Source: Hirudinaria manillensis (Eukaryota > Annelida > Clitellata > Hirudinida > Hirudinidae). From it: DNA of 64,000 nucleotides. Position numbers and translations under genes: made by a program. Location: positions 3,912,501 through 3,976,500 of the forward strand of contig CM067538.1 of NCBI GenBank assembly GCA_034509925.1, in the 5' to 3' direction. Of this stretch, positions 10,860 to 22,159 are shown in pieces (position 1 is the stretch's first letter; each line of letters starts with the position of its first letter). The notes beneath the pieces are model-generated. The model searched no databases. It was not told where the DNA came from and worked only from the letters and a program-made list of their open reading frames with translations.

Positions 10860-12831
10860 AGTTGTTAGAGGGAAATCGATCCACTACTATTTAGTAGACA
10901 CCTACATTGGAAGACGAAGGATGGAAACGCAGAACAGAACCTCGGTTTGCCTTTTCACTGTGAAACGTGATCTGATGGTTTGCCTCGAACCATTAATTCA
11001 GTGAAAGTAGTTTTCAGCAAACAATCAGTTGTCATCATCCAACTGTTTTCAAACTTATTGATCAGTTTCGAAAGGAGCAGGATAACTTGAATGGAGATAG
11101 ACGTCATACGTTATGAGGCAGGCATGAGGTGTCGAGGGTTAAGTACTCGTAACTGGATCGACGTCTTCGTACTCTTTCATCCTATGTTAACATAGAAATT
11201 CTCCAATATTCGAGTACAATCTCACAATTTAACGATCTCGATCTCACTAATTAATGTTGAATAATTTTTCTTTTAAGACTTAATTCTTATAGGAAGGCTA
11301 AATTGGCGAGGCTGTATTGACAAGCCATGTTGTCTTGGGTTGTTTTGACATGGTGCCGCACATTATTTGTATAATACATATATTATTTGTATATTATTGC
11401 TTTATACAATGTTACACTGGATTTTACACTTATTAATGATATAAATGTAATGTTTGTAACGTATTATATTTGTAATTTACTTAATGTAATATTAATATTT
11501 TATAAATGCATGTAATTTAAATAAATTATAAATACTACGTATTTATAACATGCTAACGCTTTAAAATCAAATTCCAAGTAAAGAGCTGAAAAAGTCGGAC
11601 ACCAAACTACGAAACAAAAAGAGTTTACTTCACACAAAGAATGATTTCTTTCATTCTCAATGTCCATCTTTCTTCTATTTCATAACACGGAAGATAAGAA
11701 AGTATGTGAAGGTATGAAGAGGAATGTTAGTAAACGCATAACATAATTTGTAATTTATAATATAATAATATTATTATTTATAATATGTATTTATTGACTT
11801 TCCATTGTTAAATGTAATTGTACATTGTAATTTACCACTTAATGCAATGTTAGTATTTTGTAAGTGCATATCGTAACATGTAAGTTACGTTACTTTAATC
11901 ATATGCATATATGCATTATGAATATGCATATATGCATTATGAATATGCATTATGGATAGAATAAGCGGAGGACTTTTCAAGGTCGACATCGAAAGAATGA
12001 AGTCACATGACCTCAGAATTCAGGAATCAACCTCATTATGATCGTCACGCCACGTGTTCAGGCATTTTAATCGCCTGCTCGAGTTATGTGTTCTTGATTA
12101 TAATGGATATGATGGTGGCTATGTTGGTGGCATTTAGTGATGATGACGCGACAACGAGGATGAAAGCGTTAGATTGACGAAGATGACGGTGATGATTGTG
12201 ATTTAAAATTAAATAACATTTAATGAACTCAGTTCATATTTTTGAACAAAGACATTGTCTTTATTTTTTTACTTTGTAGTTTTAGTGCATCAATTAATGA
12301 TTTCAGGATTATTGTATCAATCAATCAATCTACGTGACTACCCTCATTATTAATATGTATTACATCCTACGTATAAAATGAAATGTCGTAGTTTTCTATC
12401 ATTTTCTAAGTGAGACTGATTCTGTTTATAGTGTCTTGCTAACCCGATTAAAATATCTCATGCTTTAACCTCTAACTAGTAGTTCAAATAATGTACATCT
12501 ATGCGACGGTATTTAAAACGTAAAATTTTGATTGGATCCCAAGCACTTCATTCAAAATTTCCCACAAATATTCGGCGGCTTGAAATGCCAAACAGGTGCT
12601 CTGCTATTCATATTATGATGAGGAATCACATTTCTGAGGCGGTCACGGATGATTGAGAATCGTCATGCACGAAAGAGTCGTGAGTTCCTCCTTACAATCA
12701 CTTCAGAGTTGTTTATCAAGCTTTTGCATGAGAGTCAAAAGTTCGTATGAGAAACAAAGGAGATACTTGTCCATTAAATTTAATAAGTAACCAAACAACT
12801 CGTAACAATCATCGTTGTGGAGTCAACGAAA
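10860..12831. other. Intergenic stretch
   Basis: No gene supported. It is AT-rich, with a short tandem array of a roughly 20-base unit (GAATATGCATATATGCATTAT) at about 11899-11951, and TAATGTAAT-type near-repeats around 11400-11530 and 11750-11880. Confidence 0.55.
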
Positions 12832-13806
12832 ATGGCTTCTACGGATTTAACTGCTATGTTCGAATCGGATTCGTACGCTGAGGAAGAAAGAACTTTCGAC
12901 TTCGGAGAAGAAGAACCTCTTGGTCTTTACGACGTGTCAATCCATCCATCCATGCTGAAAGATTACGGAGGTGAAGATTTCTCGAAATACATCAGCGACG
13001 AAGACGATGGCGTGGAGTTGGACGACGCCTATCGAACGCAGTACGAACCACAGCAACATCTTCCAACCCAAGAGAGCATGGAGACCCAAATGGACGAAGG
13101 CAATTATTATGACACAATTCAGGACATCCTACCTCCAACGTGCCAATCTTATTACGATTCCAACTCCCAAGTCGTACAACCTGAAATCTCTGAGACCTAT
13201 CAAGTCGGCAGAAAATCGGCGAACAAATCAGAAAGACTAAAGTGGCTGAAAGATCACATCGCGAAGGCGACGAAGACAGGTCACAAGAGGGACAGGAGGC
13301 AGTCAACGACCACAGCTTCACCTTACGACTTTCATCCACCGTCACGCGACGACAACCCCAACAAAATTTACAACTTCAGTTTCGCGGACTCCAAGATGGG
13401 TTACTCACTCGCAGCTCTGATCCAAGAGAACGAGAACACCACAACAAAGGAATCAACATACGAAAACGCAGACAGCGGCATCGGAGTCGAGAGTAATAGC
13501 GACGTTCCCGAAGTCATCGACGAAATGCCGGGACTACAAAGATCGAGTTGGTGGAGTTTGGGCACTTTGTCCTCGAGGCTCAGGGGCAGTCCGAACAGCA
13601 CAGTATCCTCCAACCCCACTTTGAAGAGGCATTCAGCATCGTCGCCCTTCCTTGCCAACTCACCAGAGGTGAGTACAAACAATTCTAATTCAAGCAAGAG
13701 CGCACCAAAGAATCCCCTCAGCAAAGTGTGGACGAAAGTCACAGACACCCTCAGCAGGAAGCCAAAGTCTGGCCTGAGTATCAAGACTGCAGAAATACAT
13801 TTCTAA
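12832..13806 (+). CDS. Unrecognised acidic, Ser-rich single-exon protein, 324 aa
   Basis: An intronless frame from the ATG at 12832 (MASTDLTAMFE) to TAA at 13804. The frame extends five codons further up, but only with GTG, so the ATG is preferred. The N-terminal third is acidic (YAEEERTFDFGEEE, SDEDDGVELDD). The middle has a basic patch (KATKTGHKRDRRQ). The C-terminal third is rich in Ser/Asn/Lys and ends in a basic stretch with SKVWTKVTDTLSRKPKSG. A D-S-G-I-G-V-E-S tract near residue 220 fits the phosphodegron pattern DSGx(2-4)S recognised by beta-TrCP. No globular domain or membrane segment is visible; it is probably largely disordered. GC content is clearly higher than the flanks, supporting real coding. 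I do not recognise a family. Confidence 0.75.
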   Translation: MASTDLTAMFESDSYAEEERTFDFGEEEPLGLYDVSIHPSMLKDYGGEDFSKYISDEDDGVELDDAYRTQYEPQQHLPTQESMETQMDEGNYYDTIQDILPPTCQSYYDSNSQVVQPEISETYQVGRKSANKSERLKWLKDHIAKATKTGHKRDRRQSTTTASPYDFHPPSRDDNPNKIYNFSFADSKMGYSLAALIQENENTTTKESTYENADSGIGVESNSDVPEVIDEMPGLQRSSWWSLGTLSSRLRGSPNSTVSSNPTLKRHSASSPFLANSPEVSTNNSNSSKSAPKNPLSKVWTKVTDTLSRKPKSGLSIKTAEIHF

Positions 13807-14364
13807 TTCAATTAATTTAGTCAACACGTGTTAAGATGCTCTACATTCCGGGTTCTATAAATTCAATTCCAACAACTCAAATTTCGTTGCTTCTTTAATC
13901 ACCAAATTATAGAGGAAATATAATTAAATACAATTAAATTCAAAATAAAAACTGTGCACTTTAACAATTGGCAATAGTTCTGATTCACGATATAGATTTG
14001 CAAGAATGAGGAATGAATAACAGCTTAAGCTTAAAGAAATGTTTGAGGTTAGGTGATGATGTTAAGTGATTATATTATGTGATTATATTAAGTTATTATG
14101 TTAGATGATTATGTCAGGCATGATCAAATTGTAACGACCTTTGAAAGAACAAAAATAACATCTTATCTTCTCAAATGAATCACCAAATCATCAATTTCCA
14201 CCAAAAAAAGCAAAACTTCCACTTTCAACTCCTGCAGAAAGAACAACAGCCAAAAAATAAGGCACAAATGGCTGAAGCTAAACATAATAACAACATTAAT
14301 TCATTAATATTAATTATTATTCCAATAAGTAACATGATGAAGCAGTTCAGAACATGGAAACAGC
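13807..14364. repeat. Intergenic stretch with a degenerate GATTATGTTA array
   Basis: This holds the 3' flanks of two convergent genes. A degenerate tandem array of a 12-15-base unit (TGATTATGTTA-like) lies at about 14045-14120. No other feature. Confidence 0.5.
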
Positions 14365-17300
14365 TCAGAGACCATGGTGATATGGCACTGGAGCAGCCAC
14401 CTGAATGTAGGGTGAGGTAGGAGTAGAGGAAGGATAGTAGAAAGCCCCACCATGTGGGGATATGCCTGTCAGATAAGCTCCTGGACATTTAAAAATCTAA
14501 ATGAGTATAAGAAGTAATAATGGAAGCACACTTGCACTGACCATTGGTGAAGGATTCGTTGTTGGCAACCACAACGTATTCTGGTGTCAGCACAGCTTGA
14601 GGTTGGGTGGCCATGTACACACCTGAACTGCTGCTTTGACACACAAATGACTGATGAGATGAACTGATGGCTTGGACAGATTGTTGTCCCATTTGACTTT
14701 GCACCATCAGCCACCCATTGTATGTCTGAAGTATGCAAAGTAAAGATTCTTTTAATTTACATCTCCATTACATAAAAGTGTAAATTAAAAATTACCAAGA
14801 TTCCAAGATTGTAGAAAAATCTTGATGTTGAAATATCTACAAACCCAATCAACTCCAATTATAACTTTGTTCAATTAGTCTCATGCAAACTAAAATCAAC
14901 ACAATTATTTTATTGTGATAAAGACAATCATCATCATCATTACCCTGAGCAGGAAGATCTGAACCGGTGGTATCAGTGGATGGTGCAGCAGAGAAATTGA
15001 TGTTGCCAGGATAGTTTTCGTAGTTGAGGATCTGACCGTTTGGTGCAGGCACTACCATGTAGGTGGACTGGGGGGTGTACAGGCTTGGTGAATACTGAAC
15101 GGTGCCATTCGTCGATCCCTCCGTGCCCACCCCTTCGGGAGACGTGGGGCAACCTTCGGCAGACCCGGTTCGTATTTGGCTCTCGGGCGCCGTGCAGTTC
15201 CAACTCGTGTCGCCCGTGGCACGACCCTCCTCCACAAGAACTTCATCATCTGTTCATCGAGTCCTCGTTGAAGTCGGTTATCAAATGAAAGGTCAAATTA
15301 CTTTTTACCTGCAGGTGAAAGGTCATCATAGAACCCACTCTGTTCAAAGTTCTGAAATTGAACAAAAACAATCATAAAGATGATTATTAATATCCTAGTA
15401 AGCACAATAGCAACATTTGAATCTCAGAATTATTAAGGACAGACTGAGCGAGTCACAAGAGACTGATGGAGAGACTGATGGCATGATTAAGAATTAGATG
15501 AAGTCAGTAAATTTCAAATAAATAAATTAAAAAAATGTTGCAGGACATGTGAATTCTGACATAACAAATCTCAAGAAATCTGTGATTAACAATTAAGCAG
15601 GCAATGACACCAAAGTGACTTCCATGATCAGGTCACGATTACAACTCAAAAAGTACCTCTTCCTCTGTGGTGTCAAGCCTGAATTCTTTTCTAAAATGTC
15701 CTTCGCTGGAGCTCCTCTCCTTGACACCGCTAATTACAACGTTATTTATAAACATTAAACGTTATTACTAAAGAAATTTTAAATAAATTTGGATCGCACG
15801 GACTAGGTTTAACTTCGTTGATCGAGTAAAACTCACAAAATCTCCACATCATTGGATCCCTCCTCTATTGTTTTCATTGCATGGAAACTGATAAACAAAA
15901 GAGCAGGTTTGTGACACGTCAACAACAAAAACGGCAGTACCGGCAGCAACAAAATCAACAACAAAACGACGAACCCTTCTTGACCGGTCGAAGCTTGCAC
16001 CATGTGACCCGTTGAATTGATGCGACTGCCACGCATCGGACTTCTGCAGCAAATCGATTCCATCAATAAGATAAACCTCTAAAGTTACAAAGCTTTAATG
16101 AACCCAATTCTGTTTTATTAAACAATACCTGGTAGGCATAGCAGGCACGAAGTAATTTTTGTTGTTCAAAGTGAAACCATCAAAACTCTGAAACAAGAAC
16201 AAACATTCAAACGACTGATGACTAATGACAACTTGCGCAAATAATGCTTGCAGTAAAAAAACATTTTCTAGTCAGAATTTCCTAGCATTTACAAGTTATT
16301 GCCATAAATATTGGAGCCACAACTCTGACATCCCCTGATGCTCATGCTTAATAATATAAATTCACTTATCCTTATCATCTTATCAATATTTTATCAAGTT
16401 TGTGTGCTGCTAGAAGAAAAACAATTGTTATGCCTCTCCACTGCCTTAACATTTCAGCCAGGTGGGATGTCTTGCAAAATGGCCACTTAAAATAATTTCA
16501 AAATATTCTGCTGAAACCACAAAATAAGAACAACCTTCTTCTTGGCCTTCTTTCTCCAAAAATAGTCTGAAAACAACAACAGCCAGTTAACTATGGTCTT
16601 AAAAACACCAAAACAACATTTTCGAACCAAATTGACTGGGTTTGGCCAGCAGTTTGATGGCATTGATTCGGACAACGTGTCTGAGATAAGAATGCAATCA
16701 TGAGAATGACCAGAGGTGCCATTATAATGAAGTGATAAAAAAAATCACAAACTTCTGTCCAAGACCCTCAACAAAAACAGTAACAAGTCCTTTATCTTTC
16801 TGAATTTCTTGTATATGAGCATTGAAGTTCAAATCTCCATGGCCTTCTAGGGTCACCTGGCAAAATCAATTGAAGGTCAACCAACTGACCAAAATGACTC
16901 AATGCAAATATCTCAACCATAGCACAAAGATAAACAACCTGACACTTGTCTCCTGGCAGAGGGATGTTCTTGTCAAAATATGTGAAGCCATATGTCCGTG
17001 CTAAATATGGATAATTTCATTTTTATTTAGAGGTTCAGGACCATCACAGACAAAAAGCTACCTTTTTTAACTTCCAACCAAGCATCATATTCCACATTCC
17101 TCAGAATTTCAACTGATAATGACTTGGCAACTTTGTAAGGAAAAGCAATGAATGCTCTTGGCTGAAAAGGTTTTGACAAATCAAACTTTTTTTTTGAACA
17201 ACTCTTACAGTTTCATTTTATTTAAACTTACAAAGGTTAAATCAACAGGAGACAAGCAATCGGAAGCAAAGTGATGGAAAGGGCTGCAGGAAAAATTCAA

Positions 17301-18675
17301 TCAAGCAATAAAAACATGCAGGGTATCTCATACGCAACAATTCATCAATTTCACCACATTATGATGATCACAATCAAATTGCATTTGATTATAAGTTATA
17401 TGATGCAATGTAACTTTTCTGCATGCTTTTAACTATCAGTAAAGTTGAAATCAACAACCAAAAAAATCTATTTGTGAAGCAATCAAATTTGTAAACATTA
17501 TCTAATGACTATCCTAAAGGATAGTGTATGTGTAAATGGAGTCAAAGCACACAAATATAAAGTTGTAAACTAAGATGAAACCAAATTGAAACTTAACTTT
17601 GTGGGAATTTGGGAGTAATAGGTGTTTTCACTCCCATCATGTCTTTAGACTTTTCTAATGCATTGTTCACACCAAAAACACCTTCATATAGAATCTCATA
17701 CAAGACAGCTAAATAGATAAATAACAATTAATCCATTCCTGAACAAGATATTACCCATAAAAGACTCACATTGGCAAAGGGCACTGGTATTGACATAGTC
17801 AAGAGTGTATACCAAGTCAAAATGCTTGTCATCCACTGTGCATAATATCACCTGCATAAAACCATTTCTATGCCTCACATTTTTTTGAGAGAGTTTTGAC
17901 AATTCAAAATTTGACATTTCAATAATCTAAAGTGAGTATTAAACATTCTCTAGAAATTATGATTAACTATTGATTACAAACTTTCTCTTCAAAGTTGTTT
18001 GAAGTGCAGTCTTTCATTACAGATGAGGAATTCCAAAATATTTTTATGTCTTTTCTAATAAGAAATTGACTTTATATTAACTTTGATAACTCTTTTAATT
18101 ATAAAAAAGCAATTCATACTTCATGAGATGAGACAAGAATTGAAACAAGCAAGTAGAGTCATTGGCCTCAAATAAAAACTTAAAAAATTAGGCCTGCTTT
18201 TTAAATAATTGACTTTCAGTTAAAGCAAACCTTTAATTTTCTTTGGCAATAATGATAGCTTTCAAAAATTTCCTTGACTACCCCATGAAAAATTTGAGAA
18301 CCCAGTAGCTTGGAGAGTAATAAAAATAAGTTATTTGCCTTTTCTAGAAATATCTGGAAACTTTACTTGTGCATCGTGACTAGGTCGAAAACAGTTAAAG
18401 CATAACTAATAGCATACCAACTCTTTTTAAAATAGACATTATCTTATTCCCGTAGAGTGAAAAACATCTTCACTAGTATTAAAATTGCATCACTCCGCCT
18501 CAAAACGTAACATGTTCTAGAACTCGAAACAATTCACCTTCTCCGAAGCAATCCTAAACAGGCAATTGCCATCTTTGGGGATCATTTTCCTCCAAAAACC
18601 AAGTCCGTGCAAGAATTCATCGAGCACAATTTCGCTGTCAGAACGCGCCAACCCCTTCGTAGGCCTGGAATACAT
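14365..18675 (-). CDS. OTUD4: OTUD4-like OTU deubiquitinase with Tudor-type domain
   Basis: A gene of more than ten small exons running from the ATG at 18675 to TGA at 14365. Exon 1 (18538-18675) carries the OTU catalytic motif D-G-N-C-L-F-R (Asp35, Cys38). Later exons give the His-containing strand D-D-K-H-F-D-L-V-Y (about 17840-17700), then L-Y-E-I-L-Y-E-G-V-F. Next comes the OTUD4-specific linker R-N-V-E-Y-D-A-W-L, followed by a Tudor-like segment around P-G-D-K-C-Q-V and V-F-V-E-G-L-G-Q-K (16990-16750). Downstream are S-S-S-E-G-H-F-R-K-E-F and a Gln/Ser/Tyr/Pro-rich tail ending V-P-Y-H-H-G-L. Order and spacing match vertebrate OTUD4, a K48/K63 ubiquitin protease that also binds RNA. The OTU middle (about 18000-18320) is split into short exons I could only partly place. 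An E-box CACGTG lies at about 18734. Confidence 0.85.
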
Positions 18676-19121
18676 TTTCCACAAACCCAAGCTTCCAACC
18701 TCCCGCTAGTTCGCAGACTAGTCACTTGATCACGTGAACCGATTTAGGATCTCAACTTGAACCTTTGGTTAGAAGCATGTCTTTAGAATACAATATTTTA
18801 TTTATTTGGTTTAGTACTCAAAAGAGAATTTCATATTTACTTTTCAGTTTTTTGGCTAGCATAGTTTTATTAAAGCAATTAATAATATCGATGGAATTTA
18901 TTAATTGGTCAGAGTACAAATTCGTTTTTGTTGTATATGCTTTGATTTGAAAAAAAAATCATCACAACGCAATATTTTCAATCATGAGATATTCTTATTC
19001 AAAATCTCAAAATTGGAATGAATTTTGCATTGAAGCGCAGGATGGGAAGTAATAAATTTTCATTCGAGGCTTTTTAATTTTAAATAAAACCTTAAACTCT
19101 AGATCAACATTTTAAACAAAT
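18676..19121. other. OTUD4 promoter side and 3' flank of the phosphatase gene
   Basis: This contains the region upstream of the OTUD4-like start, including CACGTG at about 18734-18739, and the 3' side of the minus-strand phosphatase gene. No further gene is supported. Confidence 0.5.
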
Positions 19122-20384
19122 TTAACATAAAGTAATATTTTTCCCAACACTTTGAGATATTCTAAGGGGTCGCATAGCAGAAGAAGAGATAGATGGATCA
19201 AATTCTTCAATAAAGCTTGCACTCGAAGACGATTGGTGAAGAGAGTGAAAGTCAGAAAGTGACGAGGACTTTATGCGTCGTCCAGGAATTTTGAGCAACG
19301 AAAGAAAACTATTTGATCTTTGAGCTGAGGATGGTCTATCGAATTGCACATTGTTTGAATGAACGGCCTCTTGTTGAAAGCTGTATTCAGATGGTTTTAC
19401 TTGAGCATTTTCTCCTGTTTCCGAATGTTCGTACACGGGATCTAATTGCCTGAAAATTGGAGACGTAGCTGCGCTTTCGGAGTTTCGTTCATTTCTTCTC
19501 CCATGAGTTTTGCTGCGCCATTTCACGAATGACCTTGAAAAAGACCAGAAACGATCAGAAATTGTTGGCTTCGTGGCTGTCTGTACTCTGTCTTTTAGCG
19601 AAGACATTTTGGAATCATTTTGTCGCAAAATAATTTTGGAGTCTAAATCTTCGCAATTTATCCAGTTGTCGTAAGATTGGAATCTAACAATAGGAGTCTG
19701 TGGCAAACGGCCGTCAACGAGATCTAAGGACGAATTGGTTGCTGCTTTTTTTGAAAATTTCTTAACTTCTGAAGCTTCCAACAACCCTTTCTTCTTGGCA
19801 AAAGATATTAATTGCTTTCTAAAACCTCGATTGCTGAGAACGACTGATCGCTTCTGCTTGATATAATCGATGACACTTAAAAGACTCATCTTTTTGCGGA
19901 CCATCAAATAAGCAGCCATGATTGCACCGCTTCTGTTGACGCCAAGATTGCAATGAACCAAAGTTCTTCCGCCTTTTTTTTCGACGGTGTTCAGAAAGTC
20001 AATGGCTTTGTCGAAGTGCGTTCCTATGTCGTAGTCCTCGTGATCAACTGCACCGAGTATGAGACACTCACTTATTCCTGATTCTTCGGGGTAAAGGTTA
20101 TTGGAGACCCTTTGGTCTTGGTTCTCTACGCAGTTGACGAATTTTGAGCCTGCACAGTTGACGATGTGGGTTATGCCGTATCGACGCAAGAGCTTGAAGT
20201 CTTCCGCATGTTTCTGGCTTCCCATGAAAACGTTTTCTGCCATTTCCACCGGTTCACTAGGAGGCCTGGCACTGGAGTTGACAGCGAGTATCTCCTTCAT
20301 TCGCTCCAAATAAAATTCATCAGTTTTAGATGAGAGTTTGTAGTTCAGTCCGGATGGAACTGCGTTCTTGTCGTCTGCTTGCAT
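19122..20384 (-). CDS. Dual-specificity protein phosphatase, 420 aa, single exon
   Basis: An intronless gene starting MQADDKNAVP and ending in TAA. The catalytic domain covers about residues 45-200. A-E-N-V-F-M-G opens it, A-V-D-H-E-D-Y-D (about 112-119) supplies the general-acid region, and the P-loop is H-C-N-L-G-V-N-R-S-G with nucleophile Cys145 and Arg151, followed by the usual A-Y-L-M helix and S-N-R-G-F. This is the HCx5R signature of DUSPs acting on Tyr and Ser/Thr phosphates. The C-terminal 210 residues are a Ser/Arg-rich, low-complexity tail without a recognised domain and are longer than in the small atypical DUSPs. There is no MAPK-binding rhodanese domain, so this is an atypical DUSP. 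The lack of introns stands out against neighbours and could reflect an old retrocopy. Confidence 0.85.
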   Translation of the reverse strand: MQADDKNAVPSGLNYKLSSKTDEFYLERMKEILAVNSSARPPSEPVEMAENVFMGSQKHAEDFKLLRRYGITHIVNCAGSKFVNCVENQDQRVSNNLYPEESGISECLILGAVDHEDYDIGTHFDKAIDFLNTVEKKGGRTLVHCNLGVNRSGAIMAAYLMVRKKMSLLSVIDYIKQKRSVVLSNRGFRKQLISFAKKKGLLEASEVKKFSKKAATNSSLDLVDGRLPQTPIVRFQSYDNWINCEDLDSKIILRQNDSKMSSLKDRVQTATKPTISDRFWSFSRSFVKWRSKTHGRRNERNSESAATSPIFRQLDPVYEHSETGENAQVKPSEYSFQQEAVHSNNVQFDRPSSAQRSNSFLSLLKIPGRRIKSSSLSDFHSLHQSSSSASFIEEFDPSISSSAMRPLRISQSVGKNITLC

Positions 20385-22159
20385 TCCCTATTCTCGTGTA
20401 GTTGTTGATCATTATCTCAATTCTCCATAATCAATTCTCAATCAATTAAGAAACGCTCAAAATCGATTTTCAACCCGTTCCAGAAACTTTCAAATTTAAA
20501 ACTTCGATATTAAAACTTCAATCAAACCGTGATAGTTTCATTAAAAAGCCATTTCTGCGCTTTATTTACACGTGTTAAGAACTTTGTGCATATCGGCGAT
20601 ATGAAATACTGGTGTTGTTTTCTCACATCAACTTTGCAGCAGGAAATATTTGCTAAACTCAAGCAGAGCAATGTTATGCGCATGATATACTCGGCATCTT
20701 GTTATCTCTGGCTGCCAATGCATTGGTAAGGTCCAGAAGTGCTCGGCAATAGCGAATTAAAATCTACATTTTATTAATAACAAATTAAAATCTATATTTT
20801 GTTAGTAACACATAAAATCTCCATTAAATCATATCATTCTCAACTGCAAGACATAAAATAATCTCTAGCTGATGAATAATTGAAAGGTTACGTTAAATAT
20901 GAGAATAAATCTCAAGTGGAATGCTTGAGAAAAATGCGATAAACATCCGTGGTCAGTATTCCTTCTGAGAACCAAGCCCGTTCGATCATCCTTCCGATGG
21001 TTTCTTCTTTTTTGAACTCGTAATATTTTCTATGAATGACAATTTTAAAAGAATAACACAATAACATTCGAGTTGCTCTGAACGAGTTTGTTCAAAAAGT
21101 TGGTTGAACATTAAACAGATGAATTATCGCTGCATTAAACGATATAAATGCATGATCGGAGCGGTCCTGTGGCTTTTTTATTTTGTTTCAAGACGGGACT
21201 GGAGTTGCCGGGGATCCATCATCGACATTTCAAAAATCGAAAACAGCCACGTTTTTAGTTTTCTAATAATAGTCAACATTAACTTCTTAATTATTTTAAT
21301 AAATTAGTTAGAAATCGTTAGAATGAAAATGTCATCGACGATACCACAAAAGCAACCATTTGATTTAAAAACGAAAAAAAAATCGTGAAATTAATTTTGA
21401 AAGCCTCTTTTGAAAACCGAACTTCGATAACAAAATTATACCAATAGCCTCGAATTATTTGATTTGAAGATTGTTTAAATAGTGGACCATCATCGTTATC
21501 ATGACGCGCACCATCGCCTAGCATAAAAGCCGAAATAAATCACATTCCAACACTGACGTTGATATGTCTTGCTGTGAATCAATAGTGACATTGTATTTGA
21601 AGTAATTAATAAATTTTAATAGATTAACTTTTAGATTTTGCCTACATTATAGGTTGCTGCAGCTTTAAACTTCCGCTACGTATAGTTCTTATGAATTGTA
21701 TTTTTTAATTGAATCCAATAATTAAAGTGCTTCTAAAATTAGAATACATTCAAATGGACTGTAAATTTTCAATTTTGATAAAAATCTCAAATTATAGATT
21801 TGAAGAGATCCAATCTGAAGTTGTGGCTAATGAATGAAAAATGGTCAATTTAGTAAAAGTTCTATACAAACATTTGCATAGCGGAGAGTGAACGTACTTA
21901 GTGGTTTCAGAGGAATTTTTATCTGAATTAATCTGTTCAGTGAATAAGCATAAGAAATGAATTGGGAGGGATGAAACGCAAAAAGAAATAACTTTGAGTT
22001 TTCACTGATTTCTTCACAGCGAAGGCATCTCAGAAGTGCATCCAATGAGATTCTAAGAAGGAAATAATTGCAAACACCCTCAAAAGTAAGGACTAAAACT
22101 AAAGAAATTGAATTCTAAAATTGAAGTCGATAAACGTAAAAATGAAATGCTGAGACTTT
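20385..22159. other. Intergenic stretch
   Basis: No supported gene. It is AT-rich unique sequence with short spurious frames only. The phosphatase promoter should lie at its left end and the innexin 3' UTR at its right end. Confidence 0.55.

Noticed and set aside
12992..13345. 117-codon antisense frame
   Set aside because: Antisense shadow of the 12832-13806 gene.
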